DNA from: Brucella oryzae | Lineage (GTDB): Bacteria; Pseudomonadota; Alphaproteobacteria; Rhizobiales; Rhizobiaceae | DNA: 64,000 nt | Direction of reading: 5' to 3' | Assembly: GCA_012103035.1 (NCBI GenBank) | Contig: JAAVLL010000003.1 | Span: 1 to 64,000 of the forward strand | Shown: one piece after another, positions 1 to 11,247 of the stretch | How positions within the stretch are numbered: position 1 is the stretch's first letter | Layout: every line of letters begins with the position of its first letter | Program-made: the position numbers and the translations under genes | Notes under the pieces: model-generated | The model's input: the letters and a program-made list of their open reading frames with translations, nothing else | What the model was told of the DNA's origin: nothing | Database searches by the model: none

Positions 1-1627
1 CGGCCACGGCTTTGTGGATGACGGCCTCCACCTTCGATCTGTTGCCTGATAGTGCGGTTTCGCCGGTCATGCAGACTGAGGCAAGCGGCCAGACTGGAGC
101 GCTTCCGGCGACGATGGAACCGCTGCGGCAGATACCGGTTGCGGAAATGCGCAGCCTGTCATTCGCCGATCCATCCAACCCGATGGACATTCTCACCCAA
201 GACCGACCGGGGCACCGGCTATATCGATCAGGGCACGGGCGCGCTTCTCGGCTGGAGCGGCCTGACCGGATGGCAACGTCTGTCGGAAACCATTTATATG
301 CTCCATACGGGACGGGGGCTTCTGTTCTGGCGCTGATCCTTGGCCTGGCGGCTCTTGGTGTACCAGTCATGGCGGGCACGGGCGTTGTTCTCTGGTTCGA
401 CGGGCGTCGCGGACGGCCACGTATTCGCGGCAATGTTTCCGCAGGAAAGGCGGAGACGATCATTCTCGTCGGCAGTGAAGGCGGTAGCACATGGGGCTTT
501 GCCGCTACGCTGCATGCGGCGCTGTCCGACGCCGGTCAGGCAATCCATTGTCGGCGTTACGGAGGCGGCGCATCATCCTGGCCGCGACTTATGGCGACGG
601 CGATGCGCTTCGGCCAAGGGGTTTCTCGAAGGACTGTTATCTCAGGAAGCGGATTCGGCAATTCCGCTGGTTGTGCTCGGTTTTGGCGATAGTAGCTTTC
701 CAGCCTATTGTGGATTCGCGCGAGCGGTGACGGAGACGGCGCATGCCGTCGGATGGAGAATGCTCATACCCTTTGACACGGTGGACCGTCAGTCGCCGCA
801 GGCTTTTGCCCGATGGGGACGGACACTCGGTGCTGCGTTGGACATAGACCTGGAACTCACGCACCAGGCCGTTCAGCCCGCCGCCGTAACGCTTACGCTT
901 GTGTCGCGCCGTGATTATGGTGCCGAAGTGCAAGCGCCCGCAGCAATACTGCGCTTTGCCTTGCCGAAGCTTTCCTTCAAGCAAGTGCGTGGCCGCGGAC
1001 TGGGGCGCTTTGTGGCCGGCGATCTCCTCGCCATCGTTCCTCCGGATCAACTGTTCCCCGGTTCTACTCACTGGCTTCTGGACGCAAGGATGGCTTTGTC
1101 GAGATCGTCGTGAGAAAACATCCGGGTGGGCTATGCTCCTGCCAGCTCCTGGAACTGGAGCCCGGACACACGATCAGCGCTTTCCCGCGCCGCAATCCCG
1201 GTTTCCATGCGGACAATCGGACACACATGCCCCTGATTTTGATCGGCGCGGGAACCGGAATCGCACCTTTGGCGGGTTTTATCCGTGCCAATACGCGACA
1301 TCGCCCGATCCATTTGTTCTTTGGAATGCGCCGGACGAATAGCGATTTTTCTATGGCGACGAACTCCGTGAATGGAAGCAGAAGGGGCAAGTTGCGCAGA
1401 TTAGCTCCTGTTGTTCACGCGGGAAAATGCCGCGCTATGTGCAGCATGCTCTTCGGGAAGAAGCCGATGACGTCACTCGGCTGATTCAGGAGGGCGCGGA
1501 TCATGGTATGTGGCGGACGCGATATGGCCAACAGGTCTCGTTGGTTCTTGCCGATATTCTGGGTTCCACGGGGCTGACATTGGCCAAACTCAGGGCGGAG
1601 GGACGTTATGTCGAAGACGTCTACTGA
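1..1627 (+). pseudogene. PepSY / flavodoxin / FAD-NAD reductase fusion protein, frame-broken, 5' end outside window
   Basis: The reading frame changes several times, but successive frames give one protein. It has a PepSY-like C-terminal stretch (GTGYIDQGTGALLGW, about 220-270), a hydrophobic membrane segment (about 325-390), a flavodoxin-like FMN domain (ETIILVGSEGGSTWGFAA, then VVLGFGDSSFPAYCGFARA) and an FAD/NAD(P) reductase tail (LILIGAGTGIAPLAGFIRA, then LVLADILGSTGLTLAKL). This matches inner-membrane PepSY proteins fused to a sulfite-reductase-like flavoprotein, which move electrons from NAD(P)H across the membrane and often take part in iron reduction. The last codons overlap apbE, which fits because ApbE attaches FMN to partner proteins. 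Several frameshifts are needed, and the N-terminus lies left of the window. Confidence 0.7.
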
Positions 1628-2621
1628 GATGCAACGTCACGCTTTGAGCGGGCCTACCATGGGTACACGTTGGTCAGCGTTGCTTTACCAAGCAGCGGGG
1701 TTCGATCCACAATCCGTTCGGGCCGCACTTCAGGCGGCAATGGACGCGGTGGACATGCAAATGTCAACATGGAAGCCGGATAGTATTCTAATGCAGGTGA
1801 ACGCCGCGCCGGTGGGACACTGGACAAAGGTGCCGCAGCAACTGCTGGACGTTTTGCGCCTTGCGCTCGACATTGGCCGTGCATCGGGCGGCGCGTTTGA
1901 TATCGGCATGGGGATGCCGTAAGCGCCTGGGGTTTCGGGGCGTCAGAGGCGGTCCCTGAGCAGATACGAGCAGCGCTTGAGGCGCGAGCGCCGACCAGCC
2001 CATGACGTTCTGGAACTGGACGTCGAGCTGGGAATGGTGCGAAAGTTGGCTCCCATCACGCTTGATCTCAATGGAATTGCCAAGGGATATGGCGTGGATC
2101 GTCTGGCGGAGACATTGCTGTCTTTCGGGATTTCGTCAGGCCTCGTCGGAATCGATGGGGAGATGCGGGCGCTCGGGTTGCGGCCAGATGGGTCCTTGGT
2201 CGATTGCAGTAGGGCTCCTGACTATGATCGTCGCGCTCATTCGGTTCTCGCTCTTCAGGATGCGTCGGTCGCCACGTCGGGCGATTATCGGCATTGGATT
2301 AATGTCAGCGATTATCGCCTGTCGCACACCATGGACCCACGTCGCGGTGCTCCCGTCATGGAGCCTCCGGCGTCAGTCACCGTCGTGACACGTACCTGTG
2401 CCGAAGCGGATGCATGGGCAACAGCGCTAATGGTACTCGGCTCGCAGATCGGTGTGACGCTGGCCAGGCGGTTAAGCTTCAATGTTCTGTTCTTATTACG
2501 TGCTGGAGGAACAGTAATTCAGTGCGAAGCTGTAGGTGAATTATTCACCAGTTCACATTCTGGTAAACCACGACGCCCTTTAGCCGATGTTGGGAGATTC
2601 TCAACGCCCGGAGCGCATTGA
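1608..2621 (+). pseudogene. apbE: FAD:protein FMN transferase (ApbE), one frameshift
   Basis: ApbE hydrolyses FAD and attaches FMN covalently to Ser/Thr of redox partner proteins outside the cytoplasm. The N-terminal half (GPTMGTRWSALLYQ, MSTWKPDSILMQVN, GGAFDIGMG) and the C-terminal half (LDLNGIAKGYGVDRLAE, GLVGIDGEMRALGLRPDG, SHTMDPRRGAPV) are typical. The halves lie in different frames. Adding one G to the GGGG run at about 1912-1916 joins GMG to DAVSAWGFG and restores the protein. The start ATG overlaps the end of the PepSY reductase by 20 bases, so the two are probably translationally coupled and the reductase is the likely flavinylation target. The extreme C-terminus diverges from the family and its 3' end overlaps the convergent metal ATPase gene. 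Confidence 0.78.
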
Positions 2622-4408
2622 GGATAACAGCGACATCGATCACTTCCTGGAGCAATGCACCTGGACAGGTAACAGATAACCGAACGCTGCCGCGATCATG
2701 GCGATCACGGAAGGCCGATGCCCACCACAACACTTTCGATCGCAATGCGCCTTGACCGCTTCGCAATCTCCATCCCGGTGCGAAGCCTGTCTATCCTGTC
2801 AACGAGAAGAACGACGTCGGCTGCCTCAGCCGACGCTGCCCTCCCTTGCACCCATCGCAACGCCGACATCAGCCGCGGCAAGTGCGGGCGCGTCGTTGAC
2901 GCCGTCTCCAACCATCATCACAGCACCGTTCTTGCGCTCGCTGAGTACGGTCAGCACTTTTGATCGGGTGAAAGTTCGGAGGATGGCGTCAAGCCCCAAG
3001 CCCTTGGTGATGCGTCTGGCCACCGCAGCACGATCGCCTGTCGCCAGCACTATGCGCCTCACGCCGTCTTTGCGTATACCGCGTAACGTATCGACCACAT
3101 CGCTGCGCAACGGATCGGCCATGACGATATAGCCCGCAAGCCTGCCGTCTATTGCGACTGCAACCAAGACTGCTCCGGCTTCCGTATTGGGGATTTCGAC
3201 CAGCTTTGCATTGGCTTGTCTCTCAACGAAGCTGTGTCCGCCGACAATGACGCTTTTGCCATCGACCCGGCCAGCCACTCCATCCCCGGCCAGTTCGCTG
3301 ACGTCAGTCGGCAATACAAGATCTATACCGCGCCCCTGAGCGGCCAGTACAAGGGCCTGTGCCATAGGGTGTTTGGACACCTGGTCAAGGGAAGCAGCGA
3401 ACCGCAATACCTCGCTTTCACTGAATCCCGGCTCAAGGTGGATTGAGGTGATTTGCGGACGACCGTCGGTCAGCGTTCCGGTCTTGTCCAGCACCAGCGT
3501 ATTGATACGGGCCATATTCTCCAATGGACGGGAGCCTTTCACCAACACCCCGAAATGAGCCGAACGCGACAGTCCGCAACAAGAGCGACGGGCACCGCCA
3601 GGATGAGAGGACATGGTGTCGCCACGACGAGAACGGCGACCGACCTTATCGGGTCTCCCGTGAACCACCATGCTCGAAGGCGATTATGACGGTCACGATC
3701 AGAAAGCCGACAGACCACTGGTCTGCCAGTCTCGACATTGGAGCCTTGGAATGCTGTGCTTCTTCCACGAGGCGAACGATGCCAGCGTAGGTGCTATCCT
3801 TCGCTTCGTGCTTGGCAACGATATCGAAAGCATCGCCGGCATTCATCGAGCCGCTCAGCACATCCGCTCCCGACGCAAGCGAAACCGGAAGTGACTCTCC
3901 CGTGAGCGCAGACGTGTTTACGAAGGCCTTTGCGGAGGCGATACGCCCATCAACGGGACATCCCCTTGACGGATCAGGAGGCGGTCACCCGGACGAACCG
4001 TATCCACGGCAATCTCTTCGAGATGGTCATCGATATAACGCGTTGTCGTTCGCGGCGCACGGGACAGCAAGGCATGCATCTCACGGCGTGCCCGCCCTTC
4101 GGCAAAGCTTTCAAGAAAGGCTCCCCAGTATACATGAGGGCGACGATCGAAGCCGCCAGCATTTCCCCGAATGCCAGCGCGGCCGTCATCGACATCGCCG
4201 CGACGATATCCAGCCCGAACTCCTTTCGCCATAAACTCCGGAGAATTTCGACGAGCAAAGTCGCCAGCACAGGCAAAGTGGCAATAGTCCAGGCTAGCCG
4301 CGCGCCGTATGAGTAGCCGGAGAAGTGCAGGCCGAGCCCGATAACAAGTCCGCAGAAGGCAAAAATCAAAAGGATTGTCTTTGATCGACCTTCACCTGAA
4401 AACCGCAT
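2545..4408 (-). pseudogene. heavy-metal-translocating P-type ATPase (P1B), frame-broken
   Basis: The central piece carries the phosphorylation motif DKTGTLTDGRPQ and the hinge motif GDGVNDAPALAAADVGVAMG, diagnostic of P-type ATPases. The length (about 600 residues when joined) and the absence of a recognisable N-terminal HMA domain suggest a short P1B-type exporter for Zn/Cd/Co-like metals. The N-terminal membrane part starts at MRFSGEGRSK (4408). An actuator region follows (RYIDDHLEEIAVDTVRPGDR), and the C-terminus ends VILNALRALRISQHRLKG. At least four frame changes interrupt it. The CPx-type metal motif of the sixth helix falls in a broken stretch and could not be read, so the metal is not predicted. 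Confidence 0.75.
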
Positions 4409-4517
4409 CTTTAGCGTCTCCCCGACCTATAGAATGAGCAAATTATAGAGCCCTGCCTCTGACCGACTACAGTAATTCTTCTTTACATATGTATTCCCTA
4501 TAAACTCAGATCGACGG

Positions 4518-5212
4518 TCAGACCGCTGTGCCGACTAGGGCCCCAATACCAGCCGTGATTGCCATGGCCAATGCGCCCCAAAAGTGACGCGAACGGTTGC
4601 CTTAAGCATATTAGCTCCTCCCGCCTTGGCGCCGATTGCGCCTAGTAACGCTAGAAACAGCAGGGAAGAGATAGCAACCGCATAAAGCAAGATCGAGGGA
4701 GGCGCGATGACCGCCATCAGCAAGGGTAGGGCGGCCCCAATCGAGAACGTGGCCGCTGAGGTCAGCGCTGCTTGCACTGGCCGTGCTTCCATGTGTTCGA
4801 CAATTCCCAGTTCGTCACGGGCATGAGCAGACAGAGCATTGTGTGAGGTCAGCTGTATTGCCACCTGCCGCGCCAGTTCCGGAGTTAGGCCGCGATCAAT
4901 ATAGGCTTGCTTCAATTCATCGAGCTCTGCTTCGGGCTGAGTTTTGAGTTCCTTGCGCTCTCTGGCAAGATCTGCCAACTCCGTATCGGATTGAGAGCTG
5001 ACAGAAACATACTCACCCGCCGCCATGGACATCGCGCCTGCAACAAGGCCTGCGATGCCAGCGATCAAGATCTGCGTCGTTCCCGTTGAAGCAGATGCGA
5101 CGCCCATAATGAGGCTCGCCGTTGAGACAATACCATCATTGGCGCCGAGTACCGCTGCGCGAAGCCAACCGATCCGCGATACGAGGTGGTTTTCTGTATG
5201 CAATCGGCTCAT
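4518..5212 (-). CDS. VIT1/CCC1 family iron/manganese transporter
   Basis: The family moves Fe2+/Mn2+ across membranes. The protein has the typical start (GWLRAAVLGANDGIVSTASL), the glycine/methionine-rich helix (AGLVAGAMSMAAGEYVSVSS), a charged cytoplasmic loop (ERKELKTQPEAELDELKQAY) and C-terminal helices. The start is placed at MSRLHTENHLV (5212) because homologues begin there; an in-frame ATG 27 bases upstream is possible. As read, the frame ends at 4535 with an odd tail. Adding one T to the T4 run (A4 on the plus strand at 4580-4583) gives the family-typical end WGALAMAITAGIGALVG and a stop at 4518. It is adjacent to the metal ATPase on the same strand. Confidence 0.85.
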
Positions 5213-5388
5213 TGAGGTACCTCCGGGCATTGGATGCATATCATCATACCTTCATCGAGACCCTTTGCCAGTGGCCTGAAAGTTTGAAGTTATCGAATTG
5301 TTCTCCGACGATCGGGCTTTTGCCGTTTTCGTTAGAGCTCCTGCGCGGATTTTTAAAAATCTGCGTTTTCGAGGAGGCTTGAAAACGT

Positions 5389-5423
5389 TAACATTATACA
5401 TTATAGTATATTATATAATGTTA
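5389..5423 (+). promoter_or_regulatory. AT-rich inverted repeat, probable BigR operator
   Basis: TAACATTATA (5389-5398) and its exact reverse complement TATAATGTTA (5414-5423) flank 15 AT-rich bases, 15 bases upstream of the blh start. In Xylella and Agrobacterium, BigR represses its own operon by binding an AT-rich palindrome overlapping the promoter. The composition, position and downstream genes here match that arrangement. Assignment to BigR is inference. Confidence 0.65.
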
Positions 5424-5437
5424 CGTTGGAGGCATAA

Positions 5438-6727
5438 ATGCCCGTCACCAGAATATCTGAGAAGCTGTCGGTATCTTCGCAGCCAAACGCGCAAGAACTC
5501 AGTGTACTCGATCGAAGCGGCTTCAAAACGCTGATCAACAACCGCCCCGATAACGAAAGCGCAGACCAGCCGGGAAACCAAGCGGAATGCGATGCAGCCC
5601 ACCAATGCGATCTCTCTTATGCGTATATTCCGGTCACAATGAATACGATCACTGAAGCTGATGTGCGTGCGTTTCAGGCGGCGGTCAGAAAATCCGATGG
5701 CCCCGTGCTTGCGCATTGCAAAACAGGTACGCGTTCGCTCAGCCTTTATCTGATCGGTGAGGTATTGGACGGACGCATGTCTGTTGAAGACGTCGTACCA
5801 TTCGGACATCAACTCGGCTTTGATACCAGTGTCGCGGCATCGTGGCCTCAACGCTTCGCTGACCGTCGCCCGCAGGTAAAGGCTTTTCGATAGGCGAACC
5901 TCCAGTGTTCAGTACGTGGTGTCCGATCCGGCAACCGGTATGTGCGCAATTGTAGATCCGTTCTCGACTTTGATGAAAAGTCGGGGCCACGGCGACGATC
6001 AACGCAGACGCAATACTCAATTACGTCCGCAATAGTGGCCTGACGGTCGAATGGATTCTCGACACTCATCCACACGCCGACCACTTTTCAGCAGCTCAGT
6101 ATCTCAAGGAGAAAACGGGCGCAAAGACGGCGATAGGCGAGCATGTAATCAGAGTCCAGAAGCTGTGGAAGGAGATCTACAACTGGCCCGAACTAGCTAC
6201 AGATGGCTCGCAATGGGATCGGCTCTTTGCCGATGGTGAGACGTTTAAGGTTGGTTCCATCGATGCCAGAGTTATGTTCTCGCCTGGCCATACTCGCTTC
6301 AATCACTTACGTGATCGGCGACGCGGTATTTGTCCACGACACAATTTTATGCCCGACAGCGGTACGGCACGGGCCGATTTTCCCGGCGGCGATGCGCGAG
6401 CATTGTGGGGTCAATCCAGAATATCATGGCACTTCCCGATGAGACGCGGCTATTCACCGGACATGATTACCAGCCGGGCGGTCGTGCGCCGCGTTGGGAA
6501 TGCATCGTGGCTGATCAAAGAAGCACAATCCGCACCTGGCGGGCGTATCGGAAGAAGCCTTCGTTGCCTTACGGACCAAGCGCGACAAAACGCTGCCAAT
6601 GCCAAGGCTCATCTTGCATGCGTTGCAAGTGAACATAAGTGGTGGACGTCTACCTGAGCCAGAAGCCAACGGTAAGCGCTATCTGAGGTTTCCGCTGGAT
6701 GCTCTGGAAGGGGCTGCATGGGAATGA
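5438..6727 (+). pseudogene. blh: Blh-like persulfide dioxygenase: DUF442 (phosphatase/rhodanese-like) domain fused to an ETHE1-type metallo-beta-lactamase domain, frameshifted
   Basis: The first 150 residues are a DUF442/TIGR01244 domain with the Cys-loop LAHCKTGTRSLSLY. In the next frame the sequence continues as a metallo-beta-lactamase-fold persulfide dioxygenase (VQYVVSDPATG, ILDTHPHADHFSAAQYL, VMFSPGHTLAS, FTGHDYQPGGRAPRWE). In BigR operons both domains form one protein, Blh, which oxidises glutathione persulfide made during sulfide detoxification. The linking frameshift is in the T run near 5883, with further ones near 6290, 6340 and 6500. The start ATG has a good ribosome site (GGAGG at 5428-5432). 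Its stop overlaps the bigR start (ATGA). Confidence 0.8.
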
Positions 6728-7063
6728 CCGTGAACCGCATAACGATGATGAAAGATGGACTATCTTCAGTTGAATTATCTCTGCGCGCGAACGAAGTCGC
6801 AGACCTGCTCAAGACGCTGTCCCATCCAGCGCGTCTGATGATCGTTTGTACCTTGGTGGAAGGCGAGTATTCCGTTGGTAGGATGGAACAAAAGATCGGG
6901 TTCATCAACCGCACCTGTCGCAGCATCTAACGGTGTTGCGCAGTTCCGGAATAGTCGAGACGCGACGGGAAGGGAAACAGATTTTTATCGCCTCACAGAA
7001 GAAAAGGCGGCGCAACTGGTCGCCTCCCTTTACGACATCTTCTGCGTGGAGAAGGCTAAATGA
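6724..7063 (+). pseudogene. bigR: BigR, ArsR-family sulfide/redox-responsive repressor, frameshifted
   Basis: ArsR-type winged-helix repressor of about 110 residues: LRANEVADLLKTLSHPARLM, recognition helix QPHLSQHLTVLRSSGIVETR, wing REGKQIFYRLTEEKAAQLV. Both cysteines known in BigR to sense sulfide by forming a disulfide or trisulfide are visible (LMIVCTLVEGE and YDIFCVEKAK). The frame breaks inside the recognition helix (near 6900) and again near the T run at about 6982; the restored reading follows the family throughout. The start is set at 6724 because it overlaps the blh stop by four bases, although an in-frame ATG sits at 6718. Confidence 0.8.
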
Positions 7064-7095
7064 GCGCTGACAGTGCGTGAGAGAGTTAGGATCCT

Positions 7096-7871
7096 ATGGT
7101 GCTGAGTAACTCCATCCTTGCGGCGGTGGGTTCCGGAAGTGTTGTTGGCTTTATGCTGGGATTGCTTGGCGGCGGCGGCTCCATCCTCGCTACACCGTTG
7201 CTCCTTTATGTCGTCGGTGTGAGCCAGCCCCATGTCGCCATCGGTACGGGTGCACTTGCTGTTTCAGTCAACGCGTTCGCGAATTTTACGAGCCATGCCC
7301 TGAAGGGGCACATCTGGTGGCGTTGTGGTGTTGTCTTCTCCGCACTGGGCACTATCGGGGCACTTATCGGTTCCAGTCTTGGAAAAGCTCTAGACGGTGA
7401 TCGTCTCATCTTTCTGTTCGGCATCCTCATGATCGTGGTCGGGCTGTTCATGCTGAAGCCCAAAAGAGGTTGGACGTCGAACGCCGCCCGATCGACTTAA
7501 GAATGTGTCTCGTCACAGCAGCAGTAGCTCTCGCTTCGGGTTCGGCATCCGGATTCTTCGGTATCGGCGGCGGCTTCCTGATTGTGCCCGGCTTGATGTT
7601 GGCAACAGGTATACCGATGATCAACGCAATCGGCACGTCCTTCTTCCGTGGGGCCTTCGGACTGGCTACGGCTTTGAACTATGCCACCTCCGGGCTGGTG
7701 GACTGGTGGCTTGCTGGTGAGTTTATCGGAGGTGGCGTTATCGGAGGAGTATTTGGAATGATACTCGCCACGCAATTGAGTGGATATAGGAACACATTGA
7801 ACCGCATTTTCGCTGCAATAATCTTCATCGTTGCGGCATATATCCTGTATCGCAACTGGACCGGCATCTGA
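7096..7871 (+). pseudogene. TauE/SafE (DUF81) family sulfite/sulfur-anion exporter, one frameshift
   Basis: Two repeats of the family are visible: GSVVGFMLGLLGGGGSILATP near the N-terminus and GSASGFFGIGGGFLIVPGLML in the second half, each starting a four-helix unit. Total length of about 255 residues is normal. It follows bigR by 32 bases and completes the usual sulfide-detoxification operon: persulfide oxidation by Blh yields sulfite, which this inner-membrane protein would export. The halves are in different frames, with the break near 7465-7475. Confidence 0.8.
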
Positions 7872-8071
7872 TAACTATGCAATTGGCAGCCTTACACAGC
7901 GGTGACCAAGTGAAAACTGAATGATTGCCCATCCGACAGCCCGTGCATCTCGGGCCTGTTCAATGAACGGGCAATCTCTAAGCAGAACTTGATACCATTA
8001 TCATAAAAGAAAAAGTTATATTTGCCAATGACATAACTAAAACTGCCAACCACCCCAGACTAACCATCCAT

Positions 8072-10075
8072 ATGGGTGCTGTCAGTCGCCCCATGATACG
8101 TCGTTCGATTCCGAGATACGGTTTCGCCCGCTGGCACCGATTGCCGCTCGTATCGTCGGGTTCCTGCTCATCGTTTTATCTTTGTTTCACTACTATACTG
8201 CGGGTTTCGGCCTTTTGACGGAAATGGTGCATCGCGGGATCCATCTTTCCTTCGTGTTGGGCTTGGTTTTCTCGTCTTCCCTTTTCGCGCAAAGGTTATG
8301 ATCAGCCTGAAACCTCTTCGCTGCTAAGGCCTCTCGGTATTTCGATCATTGACTGGACGTTGGCGATTATCGCTGTTGTGGCAGTACTCCACGTCCCTTT
8401 AATACCGCTTGACGATCTTGCTTTCCGGGTTGGCAACCCGACCACCATAGACGTTGTTCTTGGAGGTTTGTTGGTCGTAGTGCTTTTGGAGGCGACACGG
8501 CGTTCGGTGGGCTGGCCGCTGCCCATTATCTCAATTCTGTTCCTGCTTTACGCGCTCTATGGACGCTACATGCCCGGCATATTGGTTCATCCAGGTGCGT
8601 CTGTAAGCCAATTGATTGATCATCTTTATCTGACGACACAGGGCATCTATGGTATCGCGCTCGGCGTCGTTGCCACCTATGTCTTCCATTTTGTCTTGTT
8701 TGGTGTTTTCGCGACCCGTATCGGTTTGGGCCAGTTGTTTCTTGATTGTGCAGCCTGGGTGGCAGGGCGCTTCGCTGGCGGACCTGCAAAGGTCTCGATT
8801 TTTGGATCCGCGCTGTTCGGTATGATCTCTGGTTCTTCAGTCGCCAACACGGTCACGGTGGGTTCTTTGACTATCCCTGCAATGATCCGGCTTGGATATA
8901 AAGGCATTTCGCGGCAGCGGTGGAATCGGCATCCTCAACGGGGGCAAATTACGCCTCCGATCATGGCGCAGCTGCGTTCCTGATGATCGAGTTTCTCAAC
9001 TTGCCTTATACGACTATCATCCTGGCCGCTATTGTGCCGGCCTTTATGCATTTTTTCGGTGTGTTGATGCAGGTTCATTTGGAGGCCAAGCGCAATGGTT
9101 TGCGCGGCATGACCAGGAGGAGTTGCCAGATCTCGGTGAGGCCTTTAAGCGCGATTGGCCGACAGTCATTCCACTCGTGGTGCTGATTGGTGTGCTGTTG
9201 TCCGGCTATACGCCTTATCTCGCGGCCTTCTGGGGATAACCTTGTGTATTGCGGTCGGCCTTCTTAATCCCCGCAAGCGCATGACGGTGGGGAGATACTA
9301 GACGGTCTGCGAGATGGTGCGAAATACGCTCTTGCCGTTGGTGCAGCGGCGGCTACTGTCGGCATTATAGTGGGCGTGGTGACGCTCACTGGGGTTGGTT
9401 TCAAAATTTCCTATATAGTAACATCGACAGCCGCCCAGCTCGCTGGTTTTTGGGACGATCCTGCCAGTCACTTGGTTTGGACCGCAGAGTCTCACACTCC
9501 TTTTACGCTCATAATGACCGGAATTGTCTGCATCCTCATGGGGTGCGGCATTCCGACAACGGCGAACTACATCATTATGGCCACGATTGCCGCACCTGCT
9601 CTGGGGCTTCTGGGTGTGGAGCCTATCGTCGCGCATTTCTTTGTATTCTATTACGGCGTTCTGGCCGACATAACACCACCGGTGGCGCTCGCCGCCTATG
9701 CAGCTGCGGGTATGGCGGGGCCGATCCATTCAAGACCGGCAATACCGCGTTTCGCCTCGGATTGGGCAAAGTATTGGTGCCATTTGTCTTCGTTTTCTCG
9801 CCGTCCCTGTTATTGGTAACATCCAATTTCAACTGGCCTGACTTCTTTATAGCGTTTTTCGGTTGCGCCATCGGTATTACCGCACTTGGCGCTGCGCTCT
9901 CTGGCTTTTGTTGGTGAGAACAAAGCCTTGGGAGAACATCCTGATGATCTTGGCGGCGGTTCTATTAGTCGCACCGGAGATTTACTCATCGATGATGGGC
10001 TTGCTAATGTTAGTTCCGGTTGAAATTCGGCAATTTTCTGGGTTAAAGACAGCAAAGATGCCTGAAGCCCACTGA
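8072..10075 (+). pseudogene. TRAP transporter fused permease (4TM/12TM, TAXI type), several frameshifts
   Basis: The reconstructed protein (about 660 residues) is a fused small-plus-large TRAP permease: RPLAPIAARIVGFLL at the start, then HLYLTTQGIYGIALGVVATY, the conserved GSALFGMISGSSVANTVT, ESASSTGANYASDHGAAAFL, MGCGIPTTANYIIMATIAAP and DITPPVALAAYAAAGMAG. Such permeases work with a periplasmic TAXI-family binding protein, and none is encoded nearby. One break is in the T run near 8270; others lie near 8900, 9110, 9240, 9290, 9720 and 9915. The exact start is uncertain; the ATG at 8072 is one option. The preceding 200 bases (7872-8071) hold no recognisable gene. Confidence 0.75.
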
Positions 10076-10436
10076 AGCTCTTCCATCCGATGCAAATTGC
10101 GATGCCCCATGTTACTCTGCCCGCAACGCTCACGATATATATTGTGCCAAATGTTGAATATGACGGTGGATACTGCGGTCAGTAGAGAAAGAATTGTGGC
10201 GAGAGTTGGCGATAGGACGCCGCATCTCCCGAGACAGAATTTTGACTGGTAATCAGCACATCGTCCAATTCCAGGGGCCATCGGTTCATACCCTTTCAAG
10301 GCCTAGCGGTCTACGCTTTTTCGACAGGTGCGTTTCCCGACTGGCAATCAAATGGCAATATGATTTCGCTAAGTTTCAGGCTGGAGACCATGTCAGCAAG
10401 GTGGTTTGGAGCCACGAAGGTACCAAAATAGAGGTT
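10076..10436. other. intergenic stretch before IS6 copy 1
   Basis: About 360 bases between the end of the TRAP permease and the left end of the IS6-family element. Short open frames exist on both strands, but none resembles a known protein. I see no clear promoter or repeat. Confidence 0.4.
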
Positions 10437-11247
10437 GTTGTCACGTTAAGTTTCTCTGGCCGGAAAGGCCAGGGGCTCGTAGATATTCAGGCGAAACAGG
10501 CCGCAATTTTCCATGCATCGAAAGCTTCGAGGCGATGGTAGCGAATTGTGTGTGCGGCTCGGCGACGAGATGGAACAGAGAAACAATTGCGGGTCGCTGA
10601 GTGCATGGAGACGAACCGTTGCAACGCTCCAGGTGACCGATGACCTTGCATGGTTCGCTCCCGTTTCCTAAACGGCAGATGGCTATTTTCGGCCCGATTA
10701 TTGAGGCCCTTGTGCGACCAATGGTCAAGGCCGGGTGCCACTTCTGCCTTTGCTGCACCGTAGGAGCGGAGCTTATCGGTGATGATCCGTTTGGGAGCAA
10801 AGCCATAGCGCTTCATTAACGCCACAAGCAATCGCTTTGCCGCCCTTTTATCACGCCGCTTCTGCAAGATTTCTTCGAGAACGGAGCCATGTTGATCCAC
10901 CGCACGCCAAAGCCAGAATTTTTCTCCAGCGCATTTGACGACCACTTCGTCCAAATACCAAACATCGCCGGGGCGCGCCTGACGCCGCCGCAAGTTGCGT
11001 GTGATCTGGGGGCCGAACTTGGCGATCCAACGACGAACTGTCTCGTATGATACGTCGATTCCACGCTCAAGCAGCATTTCTTCAACTTCACGCAGACTAA
11101 GGTTGAACCGCAGATAAAGCCACACCGCATGAGCAACGATCTGTGGCGGAAAACGGTGACGCTTGAAGATGATATCTGATGTCTGCATCGCCAAAATTTA
11201 CGCCCAAACCGTCAGGCAGGCAACTGCAGCCCAGTTAACGTGACAAC
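10437..11247 (-). mobile_element. IS6-family insertion sequence, copy 1 (811 bp)
   Basis: The ends are perfect 13-base inverted repeats, GTTGTCACGTTAA at the left and its reverse complement at the right. One transposase gene lies inside on the minus strand. No 8-bp target duplication is seen (ATAGAGGT left, ACCGCTCA right), as expected after cointegrate formation or recombination between copies. A second copy lies at 14563-15372 in the same orientation. The right end cuts an IS110-family transposase remnant. Confidence 0.9.
10487..11194 (-). CDS. IS6-family DDE transposase
   Basis: Full-length, 235 residues. An N-terminal helix-turn-helix region (LSLREVEEMLLERGIDVSYE, TVRRWIAKFGP) precedes the DDE catalytic core. 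Visible catalytic residues are D in WYLDEVVVKC, D in RIITDKLRSYG and E in NNRAENSHLPFRKRER. The protein catalyses replicative transposition by cointegrate formation. This copy is intact, whereas the copy near 15 kb has lost one base. Confidence 0.93.
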   Translation of the reverse strand: MAMQTSDIIFKRHRFPPQIVAHAVWLYLRFNLSLREVEEMLLERGIDVSYETVRRWIAKFGPQITRNLRRRQARPGDVWYLDEVVVKCAGEKFWLWRAVDQHGSVLEEILQKRRDKRAAKRLLVALMKRYGFAPKRIITDKLRSYGAAKAEVAPGLDHWSHKGLNNRAENSHLPFRKRERTMQGHRSPGALQRFVSMHSATRNCFSVPSRRRAAHTIRYHRLEAFDAWKIAACFA

